NCBI GenBank assembly: GCA_000711775.1
Contig: ARYC01002116.1
Location: 1-64,000 of the forward strand
DNA from: Oxytricha trifallax
Taxonomy: Eukaryota; Ciliophora; Spirotrichea; Sporadotrichida; Oxytrichidae
Length of the DNA: 64,000 nt
Direction of reading: 5' to 3'
In this document: positions 1-11,978 of the stretch, in pieces
Layout of the letters: every line of letters starts with the position of its first letter
Position numbering within the stretch: the stretch's first letter is position 1
Made by a program: the position numbers and the translations under genes
Notes under the pieces: generated by a model
Told to the model about the DNA's origin: nothing
Seen by the model: the letters and a program-made list of their open reading frames with translations, nothing else
The model's database searches: none

Positions 1-1404
1 AAGAAGTATAAGAACTGACAAAGATTTATGCAATAAGAAGGTGGTGCTCTTGATGGATAATGCGATAATTCATAAATATTCAGAGATGCTTGCGACTGCT
101 CGTCGCTTCAAAGTCAATGTTCTTTTCAACGCAGAATACTCGCCCTGGCTCAACCCAATCGAATAGTTGTTTGCATACATAAAAAAGAACCTCAAGCAGC
201 AGAACATCATTAGCAAGTAAGCATATTGCTCTTTAAAAATTATAGAGTGCAGCTTGTCAAGCGAATCCAAGAGATAATCAAAAATATGAGCGAGGATGAT
301 GTTAGAGGACTTTGGGCATTCAGCATAAAAAAGTGGATCCATACTCTGAGGTATGGCTTTGTTTGAGATTCTACTCAAAACTTAGAATTGCACCTTATAA
401 TGAAAATTCTATAAGTGCATATAATTCATGCATCATCAATACAACTGCAAATACTATTACTGCTGCTATTACTACTGCAACTACTACTGTCCTTAAAATT
501 AATGCATATATTTATTGGGATCCCTCGAATTCGCAGTTATCACAAGTCTTCTCAGATATTTATGAATTCTTGACAAGTATCATCCAATTCTACATTACTA
601 CACTCTGTATTGCAATTTTCTATCACCTCAGAGTGAAATCCAGAGGAGTTGAGCAACTTTGGCTATAGTTATTAAAATCTCGCTTTAAATACAACTATTC
701 CAAGAATTGCATAATTATGCGAGAGAGGAGATAAACTAAGCATCAGACTTTTCGAATTCTTGAGAATGCAGTGAAAATCTAGCAAATTTCCAACTTCTGC
801 TCAATTGTTTTGATCAGCATCCTTTTATAGACAGTGCTGAAATCAAGAACTCTAAAACCTCGCAATTTTTTACAGCATTGACCAATACAAGAGATTTTCA
901 AGATTTTTGACATCTCTGCTCAAAATGGGATTTTGGTCACCATAATTTTGCGAAAAGTGACTAAAAATGCAAGATTCAGACTAAAGACCTTGATTTTTCG
1001 AAAATTTGACCAACCTTCCTTAAAATGGTCATTGCAACAACAAATCTCACTTTTGACACCTAATTTTGACAATTTGGCTGTATCAATGCATTTTGACCAC
1101 TTTATGGCCATTCTACAAATATATGACAGACATAAACAAAGACATATCAATCTTAGTCAAAAACACAAAATTTGGCCATTTTGGTAATAAATCTCTACAA
1201 TGGTCATTTAAGATAGCATTATAATAATAAATGTCAATTTTATCTACAAATATATGTAAAAGTGACCACTTTGTAAAAAAATCTCGCATTTTGACCCAAT
1301 TTCTAAAAAAAGACTATTCACACATTACATCAGCAGTAAATATTTATATAATTAATTTTGTATTTTAATTTTTACATTTCCCCGATTCGAATGTATTTTA
1401 TCAA
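1..1404 (+). mobile_element. Right end of a large TA-flanked Tc1/IS630-type element
   Basis: The element enters from beyond the left edge of the window. Its right terminus at about 1376-1404 (TTTCCCCGATTCGAATGTAT then TTTTATCAA) matches the terminal repeat shared by the MITEs further along (CCCCAAWTCAAWTRTA...CAA), and is followed by TA at 1405-1406, the expected target. A transposase C-terminus ends at 366. The 367-1376 stretch has no convincing gene; from about 890 to 1310 it contains loosely repeated TTTTGACCACTTT / TGGTCA-like words. I infer one element because transposase and terminus are both of Tc1/IS630 type and close together; the left terminus is not visible. Confidence 0.6.
2..366 (+). 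CDS. IS630/Tc1-mariner-type DDE transposase, C-terminal part
   Basis: Frame 2 read with TAA/TAG as Gln gives the last two catalytic blocks of the DDE superfamily: a strand ending in LLMDNAIIHKYSE (second Asp) and SPWLNPIEQLFAYIK (third acidic residue in the NPIE motif). A 29-nt intron (217-245, GTAAGC...TATAG) restores the frame; the downstream exon ends in a basic, Trp-containing tail and stops at TGA 364-366. The 5' part, with the first Asp and the DNA-binding domain, is outside the window. It is not a TBE transposase: the residues around the motifs differ and there are no C4A4 ends nearby. No break is visible in the part present. Confidence 0.8.
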
Positions 1405-1692
1405 TATAACATCTATATGTTCAACAAAATCTTTCAGATTAAAGAAGCAACCTTAGATTAATTACCAAATAAAAACAAATATGCGGTTAAGATATTATTT
1501 GATGAGCTCGATGGGAAATCAATTTTCTATTGCACTTCTTTTTGATAAAACTGTATGTATCAATTATTCAAGTATATTTAGAACTCATTATTTTTATAGT
1601 TGATTCTTGTTAGTTCACAATACTCACTACAATTCTATGTGGCTGAAGCATTTAAATAGTTAATGTTTTCATTGACTTGGTAAAATACCTAC

Positions 1693-1930
1693 ATTTAACC
1701 AGGGAATGAGAACTTAGCTGGACATTGTGATAGTCCCATTGTTTGCTTATATGGATCTAATACCATGTTTAACGGCTTTAACTTCTTTGATGGAATGTCA
1801 CAAGATATGCCCATTGTTGATATCGATGATTGCTATACTAATTCTATTGATCTTCCTTAGATACCAGATTAAGATTACAAAATTAAATACAGTTGCATAT
1901 TTATGCCATAATGCTTAAATATAAAATTAA
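1693..1930 (+). pseudogene. Coding-like segment, unknown protein
   Basis: One frame (GGG AAT GAG AAC ...) gives a composition typical of real protein, with Cys, Asp, Gly and Asn spread through it (for example MFNGFNFFDGMSQDMP), against AT-rich noise on both sides. It runs to a TGA near 1940. There is no start codon at its left edge, so it looks like an internal segment (exon or macronuclear-destined segment). Family not recognised. Confidence 0.45.
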
Positions 1931-1954
1931 CTTATTTATGAAACTATGTTTATC

Positions 1955-2360
1955 AGAATTCTTAATACTTTGAAAAACTCAAGGATAAAACAATATGATA
2001 AAGCCTACACAGATACCCACATACCAGAGAGTGAGGATTTTGTTAATTAAGTTAGAGAAACATAATTTGGATTGTTAAAGCCATTTTTAAGCAAAGTTGA
2101 AAAATATATTGATGGAATTATAGATCCTGCTAAAGCTTATTTCTAGAATTAGATTTTATAAAAATCCAAACTAAAAAATTATACAATAAAATAATCTTTT
2201 TATTCTTTATATTTTTAAAATGGAAGATTTCCTAATTAAATCACATTAATAGATCACTGTTTTTCTCCTGCAAATTCCCAAATTAATCAAAAACTTTTAA
2301 ATTCAAGTGCTTTTATGCATATTCTAAAATTTCTGAGGTCTATACAACAATAGGAATTGT
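1955..2360 (+). pseudogene. Coding-like segment(s), unknown protein
   Basis: A frame read with TAA/TAG as Gln contains two protein-like stretches: about 1975-2150 (includes ESEDFVNQVRET and FLSKVEKYIDGIIDPAKAY) and about 2215-2345 (includes ITLIDHCFSPANSQ). It is in a different frame from the 1693-1930 segment. It may belong to the same gene with an eliminated sequence between the segments. Function not recognised; both edges are uncertain. Confidence 0.4.
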
Positions 2361-2399
2361 AATTATAAAATAAACTATTTTATGACAAAAAAATCAAAA

Positions 2400-3240
2400 A
2401 TAAAAAATATCAATCAAGCGAGTAGACATTGGAAAGTCAAACACTTCTACTATTTTTATTATTATTATAACTATTTCATTATTATTTATTTAATTACTAT
2501 AGAATTTAAAAATATTTGTATTATTTAACAGATTATTCAATAGTTAATTATATTTTACTAATAATATAGTTTCAGCTTTTTAGATTAAACAAAGACTGAA
2601 TAGAATTAAAATGAATTAATTTAAATAAGCTTCAAAGATGGTTTGTTAATAGATATTTATATAATAATTACTATAATTAATCATAATTAATTCTCATCTA
2701 ATATAATCATTTTATAACCAAAAAGTTAATATGATAAGTCTGGACACAAGTTTTGAAATATATAATTGTATATTAAATAAATTATATTTTAAAATGTAAT
2801 AATTATGATGATGAAATATGTGAATTACGAGATCAAACATTCTTTTTCAGATATACTGATATGGCAACTGAAAATTAATTGAAAATTAATGATTTTACAA
2901 AATCATAAATATTCAGAGTCAATTAGCAAATCAAAGACATAGATGATGTGGGTTTATATTCAAAGAAGCAGATTTCTTCTCTTAATATATTAAATAGAAT
3001 AAATTAATATTATAATATATTATTACTTTGGATGGACATTGTGAAATATTGTAAATTTTAAATTAATTTCATTTAGTTTTATATTAAATTTCAAGCATAA
3101 ATATTTATCATTAAAATGTTATTAAACATAATATATTGATGAATTTTTTTAAATCCTAAAATAAATTAAATTATATATTCTAGCAATAAAGAGCATTGAT
3201 AATTTTTACTTGAGGAAATTTTCAGTCATGCCAATCAACT
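2400..3240. other. AT-rich stretch, nothing recognised
   Basis: Very AT-rich sequence with no coding-like composition, no terminal repeats and no RNA gene that I can recognise on either strand. Confidence 0.5.
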
Positions 3241-3250
3241 TTTCTAAATG

Positions 3251-3298
3251 GATTATTGCTTATTTCATATAAAAATTAACTTTTTATAAGCAATAATC
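3251..3298. repeat. Perfect 13-bp inverted repeat
   Basis: GATTATTGCTTAT at 3251-3263 is followed after 22 nt by its exact reverse complement at 3286-3298. It could form a hairpin. No gene is directly attached; role unknown. Confidence 0.6.
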
Positions 3299-3543
3299 AT
3301 CATATCTATGCTAAAATGAAAAGTTTAAATATTTAAATTAAATTTGTTGGAGGTTATTGTCATGATAAAACATTGCATGAAGGAATAAAAAAAAATATAA
3401 AATAATTCATTTTATTATTCTATCTTTTTCAATTTGTTAAAGAAAGGTTATTTGTTCTATGATATTGTAAGACCTGCTTTAAATGAATCTAAATTTACTC
3501 TTTAAATATAAAAGTACTACTAATTCAATATTAAATTAATGAA

Positions 3544-4020
3544 ATGCCAATCGTTATATTTTTAAAAAATAAATATGGTGAGGCAATAATTATTTATGAA
3601 TTAAATAAGACAAAAGTATTCAGAGAAAACTGTACTTTTATAAAGTTTGGAGAGACCAGGGACTCTACGAAAGTATTCATTTACGCATTGAATGGTTCCA
3701 AAACAAAAATATTCTCAATTGAGAGAATAGTTGTGCATGTAGTTAATGGCGTGAAATAGTTTGAAAATGATACATGGAAATAAGATTTATTATATTTATC
3801 CCAATTTCCAAAATATTATTAAAATCTAAATTTAAATAAATTGTGATAGAAGAAGGAGATAAAACATTTAAAGGGAATTGGGAAAAAGTGGAAATTAAGT
3901 ACTCCAATAGTATCCCAAACTTAAAAGACATGATATTCATAACTTAATTTAAATACGGGGAAAGCTCTTTTTATGTTACCAAATATTTGAATCCTCAGCA
4001 TCTATTTTAATATTTATTGA
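3544..4020 (+). CDS. Small hypothetical protein, continued in a second frame
   Basis: ATG 3544 opens a 100-codon frame that ends at TGA 3844-3846 and uses TAG/TAA as Gln. It begins MPIVIFLKNKYGEAIIIYEL and has good charged and aromatic spacing. From about 3825 a second frame continues in a protein-like way to about 4020 (VIEEGDKTFKGNWEKVEIKY, then KYGESSFYVTKYLNP). The two parts may be one protein joined across a short eliminated sequence or a one-base shift. Both contain KYGE followed by a beta-strand-like run, so an internal duplication is possible. No family recognised. Confidence 0.45.
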
Positions 4021-4029
4021 TGCATTTTT

Positions 4030-6530
4030 TTAAATTAAGATTCAAATGTAGATACTAACAATAAAATTAATCATCAAGACAATTAACATGAAAATAAAAT
4101 GGTTATATTTTGTAGATGTTGAAAAAATATGAAAACTACTCTAGAAATTAAAAATAATTGGAAAATCAATTTTAATTATGTTGCTATTATTCCCTTTTTC
4201 GATTTCCCGAGTAAATTTAATTTTGCTGCATAATTCATTTATGTTAAATATAAAAATATAATTTGAATTAGTGATCGTAAAATTAAAAAAATTCAAATAT
4301 AAAATTGAATTTAATATCGAAAATCTTGAATGAGTCGAATCAAAACTATCTTATCTCACCCAAGATATATAAGATCCCTACCATTTTTTTTCTTAAATTC
4401 ATCCCAAAATCAAATTAATTTCATAAATAGTAAAGTTTGTATGCTTAAATTCAATCACTCCAGAAATTAATAACTTATCGATTCATATCCTATTTAATAA
4501 GATAATTTGAATTAAAGTAGCCAGATATTTTAGAAATAAGAAAAAAATTACTTCAAGACATGCTGCTTTTGATTTAAAAATATATATAGATTCAATAAAT
4601 GCATTTTTATAAATTATATTAATATAGTTAGACTAAATTTGAGAAGAAGATATAAAAATCACTGTTTAAAATATTAGGAACAATTATTCTTCTATAAATC
4701 TAACAAAAACCCACTTAATTTTTTTTAATATCATTTGAATATAAATATATATAGTGATTTCTAGAGCAATTAGCTGAAAAACTACGTTAAAACACAAAAT
4801 CATTAATAAGTTTTCAATAAGGAACGATTATAATGTTTCAGTTAATAAATAGAAATCTAAGTAAATTAAAATTAAAGTAATAAAACAAGTAAAGATTAAA
4901 AGTTTCAAGAAATTGGGAAAGTCGTACAGAATTAATACTTTTTAAGCACGCATTAGAAATAAAGTGAAGGAGATTAACTTGAAAGTGAATTCAAACTATA
5001 CTATATATCTATTTATTATTATTAATAAAAAATATTCATAATTATTATACTTTATCGATAACCAGAGAATACTTTGTTTATAAATTTAAATATGAAATAT
5101 ATAAATCTATTTATTAAATATGCAATAAGTTTTTGTTTTGATCTAAAGAAGAGTGAAATGATTTTGAAATTAAAGTTTAAAAATTTATGAGACTATTGAT
5201 AATTATATTCACTAAGATAATTTCACTATTTTAATTTTAAAATTAAGCAACATATAATTGGTCATTAATTATATAATTATTGGCTGATTTCATATAAATT
5301 TAATTCTGAAATCAAGGCCTGTTATCTTGATGCATTTATTTTATTTCTGAATCAAATATCTTCTCTAAGTCTCTGCCTAAATTTTGCTCTCCATATTTAA
5401 TGAGTAGACCTTTCAATACGGTTTGCCTATTATGTGGAGCTCTTTGGATATTTCACTAGCTTAAAATTGTTGTCTTCTCAAGTAGCTATTACATTGGATA
5501 TAAAAATGAGATATAAAAACATCCAATAAAATAGAAAGATTTTTAAAAATAAAATTAATTTGAACTATTGTGTTAAACTTATCTTGTACATAAATAAGCA
5601 GTACTAGCAGAAACAAAAAAGCCTGGAATTATTAAGCTTTTAGTTACATAAAACAAAGGAACTGCGGTTGCCAGTAAGTATCCCAAGTTATTAGTTATGA
5701 TTGGTTTTAGTATATTGTTTTTAAAATGGGATTACTATGTTTAAGTTGTTTTATTTAAGTTTAATTTTATTCCCCAGAAATTGTTAAATCTAATTAGTAC
5801 TGAGAGTTTACCTAATTATAATCTCTAAATAAATGGGATCAAAGGTCTGAAATAAGATGATCGTTCATATTATAGTGTTGTTAAAGTGAGGTAGAATTTT
5901 AAGGGATCAAACATTCTTTGCAAAAGCTTTCTTTGCAGTAATGCTAAGTCCTCAAATTCCTTTGAAATTTCAAAAATCTAAATAATAATAATAAAGATTA
6001 ATAATTTATTCATGGCTCTAAATTTATCTCATATTTTTACCATATACAGTTATAAATGTGCGTTAATGAAAATAAGAAATATTTGTAGTTTAACTTATTA
6101 ATTAAATACTTTTATATTACGATGAAGGTTTAAGAATATTGTTTCATAATAAAATTCCATTATAGATAGTTTAGATTAGTTTTAGATATTGAATATTAAT
6201 GAATTACCATTACGCCAATTAATTAATGTTCAAATATCTCATTTGAATAAAGCTACATCGAATCCTGACAAGTATTTGAGAAGTTTTCCTACGATTCAAC
6301 CAAAAGATTGATTAAGTTTATTTGTATTTAAATTACCCTTTTCATTAAGAATTTATGAAAATAAATGTAATAGTATAAGTTCAAATAAGTTAGATTGATA
6401 GTAGGCGGTGACTTGAGTTTGAATCTTGGGGTCGGGTTGGTAGCCATCTTCAGTGAGTGATGAATAGTCACCGAATAAGATTGTGAGTTCAATTACCCTT
6501 GACAACAGATCTAAATCAAAAATTAAATAT
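4030..6530. other. AT-rich stretch with one coding-like patch
   Basis: Mostly featureless AT-rich DNA. A minus-strand patch at about 5300-5480 has protein-like composition (EISKELHIIGKPY, then in another frame LGRDLEKIFDSEIKQMHQ ending at TGA), probably a decayed coding segment. At 6403-6473 CGGTGACT and AGTCACCG form an 8-bp inverted repeat in a less AT-rich island. Nothing else recognised. Confidence 0.35.
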
Positions 6531-6534
6531 AATA

Positions 6535-6945
6535 TTGCTAAAGTATAATTGAATTGGGGAAATAAATAAAATTAATAAATAATTAATAAAATAGTGGCAG
6601 TTTAAAGTTGGTCAAATTGGACGATCTTGGGCTATTTCGATAGAGAAATCAAAATTAGCTGGACTTTGCTATTGGAGCTACTATTTTATCGCATCCCTAG
6701 AGCGAGTAAAATCCACTTTAATTTGATGCCTCTAAATTCTCTAAATTATGCCTTCCAATTAAAATCGAATTAAATCGCTCCAGGGATGCGATAAATTAGT
6801 AGATCCAATAGTAAAGTCCAGCTAATTTTGATTTCTCTATCGAAAGAGCCCAAGATCGTCCAATTTGGCTTACTTTAAACTGCCACTATATTATTAATTA
6901 TTTATTAATTTTATTTATTTCCCCAATTCAATTATACTTTAGCAA
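6535..6945. mobile_element. Palindromic MITE 1 (TA target)
   Basis: 411 bp, flanked by TA. Terminal repeats are TTGCTAAAGTATAATTGAAT...GGGG and its reverse complement. The inner arms are also inverted: (GT)GGCAGTTTAAAGTTGG, a GATCTTGGGC block, AATTAGCTGGACTTTGCTAT and a GCATCCCTAGAGCGAG block recur in reverse complement on the right, so almost the whole element could fold back. It has no coding capacity. The TA duplication and ends suggest mobilisation by a Tc1/IS630-type transposase. Confidence 0.85.
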
Positions 6946-6949
6946 TATA

Positions 6950-7538
6950 TGTGTACGATTGTTTAGAATTAATAAGAAAGTTTTTTCTTAGAGAGCGCCT
7001 AATTTGGCTATATCATAGAGCATTTCATCGAAGTCGCAATTGGCAATGGTCACGTATGAAATTTTTTATAAATTAAAGTGTAAATAATATTCAAAGAGAA
7101 AATTGATAACAGCGCATATTATTAATCTCTTGCATGATGAACATTGAATAGGTAGCGTAAAAAGTTCCATTAACATTATCTTGAGCAATTTGGAGTTTTC
7201 TCATATCTGACAAAGTGCTGTTGCCGAAACATTTACTATTTAACGGAAAATCATAAAGAAACTATTGACTTTATATTTATCAATTTTATGGTAATTTTAA
7301 TTAAAAGATTGTTGATTAGAATTGTAATTAGTGACTTTGTAGAGACCTCTCTTGAAACCAGTTTGCATAGATCTTATCTTCCAACTCATCAGTCTGAGTT
7401 CTTCGTATTCTGACCCTTTTAAGAGTGGATCAATTTTAACTGGTTTGGTACTGTTTTTTATTAAATTCGTGCCATTTATTCTATTCTTTAGAGAATTTGA
7501 TATAATTCATATTTATACAAAGAATTGTTATTTTTATA
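6950..7538. other. AT-rich stretch, nothing recognised
   Basis: No gene, RNA or repeat terminus recognised here. Confidence 0.4.
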
Positions 7539-8064
7539 TCATTATGAAAAACTGTTGCCGGTGCTGTTTGTAGAAATTAAATTAAAGATAATTTATTTGA
7601 TGTTTGTGGTAGTATTGGTCTTGGTTGAGTTACCGGTGGTATTGGTAGTTGTGTTCTTCTTGGTTGAGTTAGTAGTGGTATTTGTTGTGGTATTAGTCTT
7701 GGTGGTGTAGGTAGTTTTAGTATTAGCAGTAGTGTTGGTCTTGGTGCTGTTACTGCTTGTTGAAGAATTTGTGGTGTTTGTTGTTGTTGTGTTCTTGGTA
7801 GTATTGGAAGCAGTCTGTTCAAGCAAATTATCATTATCGTTTATAATGTACAATTTATTAATGCTAATTTTAGTTGCCGCTATTATGGATGCCATGGATT
7901 CTTAATTCAGCCTCAATGCTTCCATCGACTTCTTAGTAGTTCTTTTCTTCTAGCTCGACATTCTTCTTTAAGAAGAGAGTGTTTGACATGTCGCATTTTA
8001 TGTAGCTACTGGCTAGGAGTAGAGGAATCGCTGATATGAAGGTTAATTTGGCTAATATCCTCAT
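7539..8064 (-). CDS. Secreted Thr/Asn-rich low-complexity protein, probable frameshift
   Basis: The minus-strand start at 8064 gives MRILAKLTFISAIPLLLASS, a typical signal peptide (basic start, hydrophobic core, small residues before the likely cleavage), followed by a charged segment. In the next frame (from about 7935 or 7895) a long tract of short Thr/Asn/Ser/Lys units follows (NTTTNTTxNSTKxNT repeats), ending at TGA 7539-7541. Signal peptide and repeat tract differ by one base in frame, so there is either a one-base error or decay or an unseen short intervening sequence. The repeats suggest a glycosylated surface or secreted protein, as an inference from composition only. Confidence 0.5.
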
Positions 8065-8069
8065 TTTAT

Positions 8070-9060
8070 TTAATTATTAGGGAGATCAATTATTTCTAAA
8101 TTGTAAAACTTATAAAAATCAAGGAAAAATATAAATAGAAAGAAAAATGCATATAAATATAGATCTTAAAACGTTATGAGCATCAATATAAAAATATATA
8201 AATAATAAATAAGTTTATTAACCTTTTGAAAATTGTGAATTTAGGTAGGAATCTTTAAATATTATAATAATACTGATTTCAAAGTTTAAAATTATAGTTT
8301 CTTAAACCTTAGTCATTAATTTAAATCTAATTAAATTTAAAAATTATAAATTGATAATTAAGTTTAATCAAATAATCTATTCAATAAAATTTAAGTTATT
8401 TTCTTCTGATTTAATCTATTTCTTTTCCTACCTTTTCTATTAGTATTTTCTTGCATATTTGATCATATTTTTAACAAATAGCAAAGAATAGTTTGTACGA
8501 AATTGTTTATTAAATTAATTAATCTGATCTGAAATGTAGCATTTAAGTTTTATAATCTTAGAAATTACACATGCATTTCTTATTTATTTACTAAAAATGA
8601 TATATTATGCCCTTTTTGTAACAAACCTCATATTGCTTTCAATATCATTTGATAATCAACTGTGAATATTTTAGTGTCAAAGTTTGTTAAATATCTTAGG
8701 AGACTACCAATTAATGCACCCAGAGATTGATAATTTAAATTTATATATTTACATATTTATTATTTATAAATGTAGAGTTACTAATAATATAAACAATATT
8801 ATTGATAATGAACGGCAACTTCACTTGCTTTGCTTTAAGAATATTTATACTTATTAATTTTATATAATCAGTTTACATTAAATATTTGGTATATTTAAGT
8901 TATATTGCAAGGTTATTAGCCAAACATAAGAGTTATTTTGAATAATTTTGCTTCTAGGTTTTATATAAGATCTTAAAGAGTGAGCTATTTCAAAGTAAAA
9001 ACATAACTAAATCGTAAATTAATGTCTCTATTTAGCAATCTTATATAGTCGACATCAGTA
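8070..9060. other. AT-rich stretch, nothing recognised
   Basis: Featureless AT-rich sequence upstream of the Thr/Asn-rich gene and left of the divergent TBE-like gene set. Confidence 0.4.
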
Positions 9061-9110
9061 TTTTATAATCATAAGAATTAATTTTGAGAAAAATTTAGAA
9101 TTGAAATAAA

Positions 9111-10654
9111 TCATAATCCATTAATTATGTGATTTTATAAAATAATTGATATTTCTTTTGAGGAAGGTATTTTACTATCATCACCTGAGGATAGTAAAAT
9201 AAGAATATCATTGAAATTTTTCTTTTCTCCTGAGATTACAAGTTCTCTAGCAAGTTTTTTAACTGATTTCAAGTTCTCAAGTACATCTTTAAACTTTTCT
9301 CCTGCTAATTAGTGTAATATTATTACTAGAAGAGAGTAACTATCACTCCAAGGCTCTGCAATAAATCTTCCCTAATAGTTTGATTTATGAATGTAAGGAC
9401 ATAAATTTGAATCAGTGTCAAAAGTAGGTTCCCCTTAAGTATTAGTTCTTGAAAAGTTGCTAATAGTGCTATACGAACTGTCATCAAGGTTAACTTTTAT
9501 ATTTTAAGGTTTCAGATATAGATGAACTACTTTCTAATCATGCAATTGACTCACTGCTATAGCTGCACTAATAATGCATCTCCAAGTTACTAGTCTTCTG
9601 TGCTCGAGATTAAGTAAATCCCCTAAAGTGAAATCATATCCTCCGAGCCAAACTAGCAAGTAAGTGGGACTAAAATAAATCCTTGATATTTAGTCAAGAT
9701 GCTTTGTTTTGCTTTATCCAAATTTTATTTACCACTTGATGTCTTATTGTATCCTCTCTCGATAAAGCCCATCTTGCTTTAAGCTTAAGATTGAATGTCT
9801 GGCCAAATGATTAAAAGAAAGATTTGGTCTCTGTTCAATTAACTCTTCAATAGAGCTGATAAGCATTTTATTTTACGAGACAATATCTTTAACTGTTTAT
9901 TCAAAACTTGAGAAATTTCTTAAAGGTTAATTAGGTCCTAGTTCATGGTCATCTATGTCAACATGAATATGGTTCATAATAAATTATTAAGATTGTGTTT
10001 TTAACTCCTCATTTTGGTATTAGTTTTCCTATTTAAGTTCCTCTTATTTATGTCCCTCAATTAAATTAGGTACCTCAGTAACATCATTGTCATGAGTTCT
10101 TGATTATTGTGGACCTTATTGTTTCAATCTTAAGTCTTTCAAATTCTGTATTATCTATAAAAGAAAAGTAAAGAAATATATAATAGAGAGTTACGAATGG
10201 AGCATAGCCAGCTTTGATAATCTCAGCATTAGAATGAATTATAAGGTGCTTTTTCAATTGTGTAGTTGGTTACTTTCCCTTAAAATCCTTATTGCAAATC
10301 TTACAAGCGTACCCATTTTTACTCTTAAAATGAGTAAACTTTCCCTATTTTCTTGAATGTGTTTTTATGTGCCTTGAATATTATTTTCTAGTCAAGATTT
10401 TGTCGCAAATAGTGCAAGGAAAGCATGAATTTGATAAAGACTTGGATTAATTTTTCTCACAATTCTTAATCTAAACTCAATCTTTCTATGACAAATCAAA
10501 ACTAACTATTAAAAGTAATAATAAGAATAAGGGTTGTACCATTTTACAAAGAGCAGTTCGACATTTCAATGACGGAAGACTCGTATTCATCACTCGAGTT
10601 AAGGCTACTCAATGATGAGCAACTATATCTGATTCCTTTAACTTTTTGTTCCAT
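9111..10654 (-). CDS. C2H2 zinc-finger plus kinase-like protein (divergent TBE 57-kDa type)
   Basis: Two exons are clear. The 3' exon 9111-10154 (348 codons with stop) is open throughout; a 40-nt intron (10155-10194, GTAACT...TATAG) joins it in phase to the 5' exon. The 5' exon carries two C2H2 fingers (CTICDKILTRKQYSRHIKTH and a second starting YACKICNKDF). The C-terminal half is kinase-like, with a helix before VVHLYLKPQNI in place of the usual HRDLKPEN and NFS in place of DFG, so it is probably catalytically dead. Start 10654 is tentative: a 34-nt intron candidate (10506-10539) keeps the frame, but a TGA near 10475 lies before the first finger. Same domain order as the 57-kDa-type genes of TBE A-C. 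Confidence 0.65.
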
Positions 10655-11163
10655 TTACTATTTAATAATATAAATTATAAAATTAATAATAGTCACAATT
10701 TCTATTAAACTCTTAATCCTTAATTACTAAAACTTTATTTCGCTATTTAATATGAAAAATATTTTAAGTACCCAATTTGAGAAATAGCAAAGTATTCAAA
10801 TTTGAGCTCTAAAACTAATATATAAAAACCCCATAAACCCCTAGCTGAGTTTATACCAATTAGTGTTTTTGGCACTAGTGCCGCCCCAAGGGCCCTTTTT
10901 GGCACATAAATTTTCAAAAAAAGGGTTTTAGGGTATGTTTATGTTCCAAATATCAGACTTATAAACATTAACCTCAATCTGAAGGAATATTCCAAAAGCA
11001 CAAATGCTGACTTCCTAAAAGATTTTATATAAGTTGCTATTGCTACAGGTTGACGATAGGATCCAATAAGATAACTCCATTAGACATGAGACCTAATTTT
11101 TCATTGGAAATGTGAAACTTAAATTAAAGTTCCTAAATCTATTAGATATTAATTAAAATCAAA

Positions 11164-11820
11164 ATGGAAAATTTTTAACCCAATTAAAACAGTACTCAAA
11201 TAAACACTCAAATCTCATTCAGATAATTAGAAGGCTAGTTAAATAGCAAATCGGACTGGTATATTTATTTCAAATTCCAGTGTAAGTAAGTATCATAATT
11301 TTAATTGAATATAGGCAATATGTTCATGCCTCCCTATAAACAATGCACAATGAGATTTATAAGAGATGTCCTAAAAGGGACCAAATTACTAATTAAGTCA
11401 AATGAGGTTATCTGGATTAACGTCCCTATCTTCCCTGAGTTAAGCTTAAAACGTATATGGGAGGAAGTAAAAGTCGATGACGAACTAATAATGTACTTAA
11501 ATATTTACCAAGATGTTGATGAGCTACCTGATCGAAAACATTTTTTTGGAATTCTTGGGACTCTTAGGAATGAGTATTTGTAAAGGATTGTTCGCGATCA
11601 ATAGTAAATAAGAGTTTTAGGAACATAAATATAAGGGGACCAAAATTCAATTCTCATCAGCAATGATTTCTTGAAGATGCTCCAAGAAAATCCAACCATT
11701 TCTAGTAAGACAAACATTTCCTTTATTTTGTACATAGAGAGAAAAGGCATAGCTCTTTCTCTTTTGAAGTAGGGATCTTAAATCAGAAGAGTTACCAAAA
11801 AAGAAAATTAAACGAAATGA
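11164..11820 (+). CDS. Divergent TBE 22-kDa-type protein, two introns, intact
   Basis: Exons 11164-11281, 11315-11704 and 11738-11820 join to 591 nt (196 aa), with introns of 33 nt each (GTAAGT...ATAG and GTAAGA...ATAG). Both introns are in phase 1 and at the same places as in the TBE A and B copies. The body aligns with those copies: a hydrophobic M-P start of exon 2, a PIFPELSL block equivalent to NYPEISV, and HFFGILGTLRNEYL equivalent to FFFGVLGTLKPEYL. It is shorter at the C-terminus than the A/B forms (241-242 aa). Function of this family is not known to me; conservation of length and splicing argues for selection. Confidence 0.8.
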
Positions 11821-11978
11821 CATTTTCATACTCTGATTATGTTAACAACGCAAATTAAAGTTAAGAAGAACGCAAAGAAGGGAATGGAACAAGGAACATA
11901 AATTCGACACCTTAAAAGCAAAAGATTTTTAATATTTGAAGTTATATCATAATTACTTAAGATAAAATTTCAACTTAA

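Noticed and set aside
312..668. Open frame overlapping the transposase end
   Set aside because: It is out of frame with the transposase and its composition past 366 is that of noncoding repeat sequence.
2829..5920. GATCAAACATTCTTT occurring near 2831 and 5907
   Set aside because: Only about 15 bases are shared and the flanks do not align, so it is probably chance.
6400..6480. Possible tRNA or structured RNA in a less AT-rich island
   Set aside because: An 8-bp inverted repeat is present but I could not fit a cloverleaf or internal promoter boxes.
7525..7834. Val/Leu-rich plus-strand and Pro/Thr/Gln-rich minus-strand frames in the repeat tract
   Set aside because: They are alternative readings of the same simple ACN/AAC-type repeats; only the Thr/Asn frame ends sensibly at TGA and adjoins a signal peptide.
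10820..10870. C4A4-like run as the terminus of a TBE
   Set aside because: It lies between two genes of the divergent set, is irregular, and has no inverted partner or ANT duplication.
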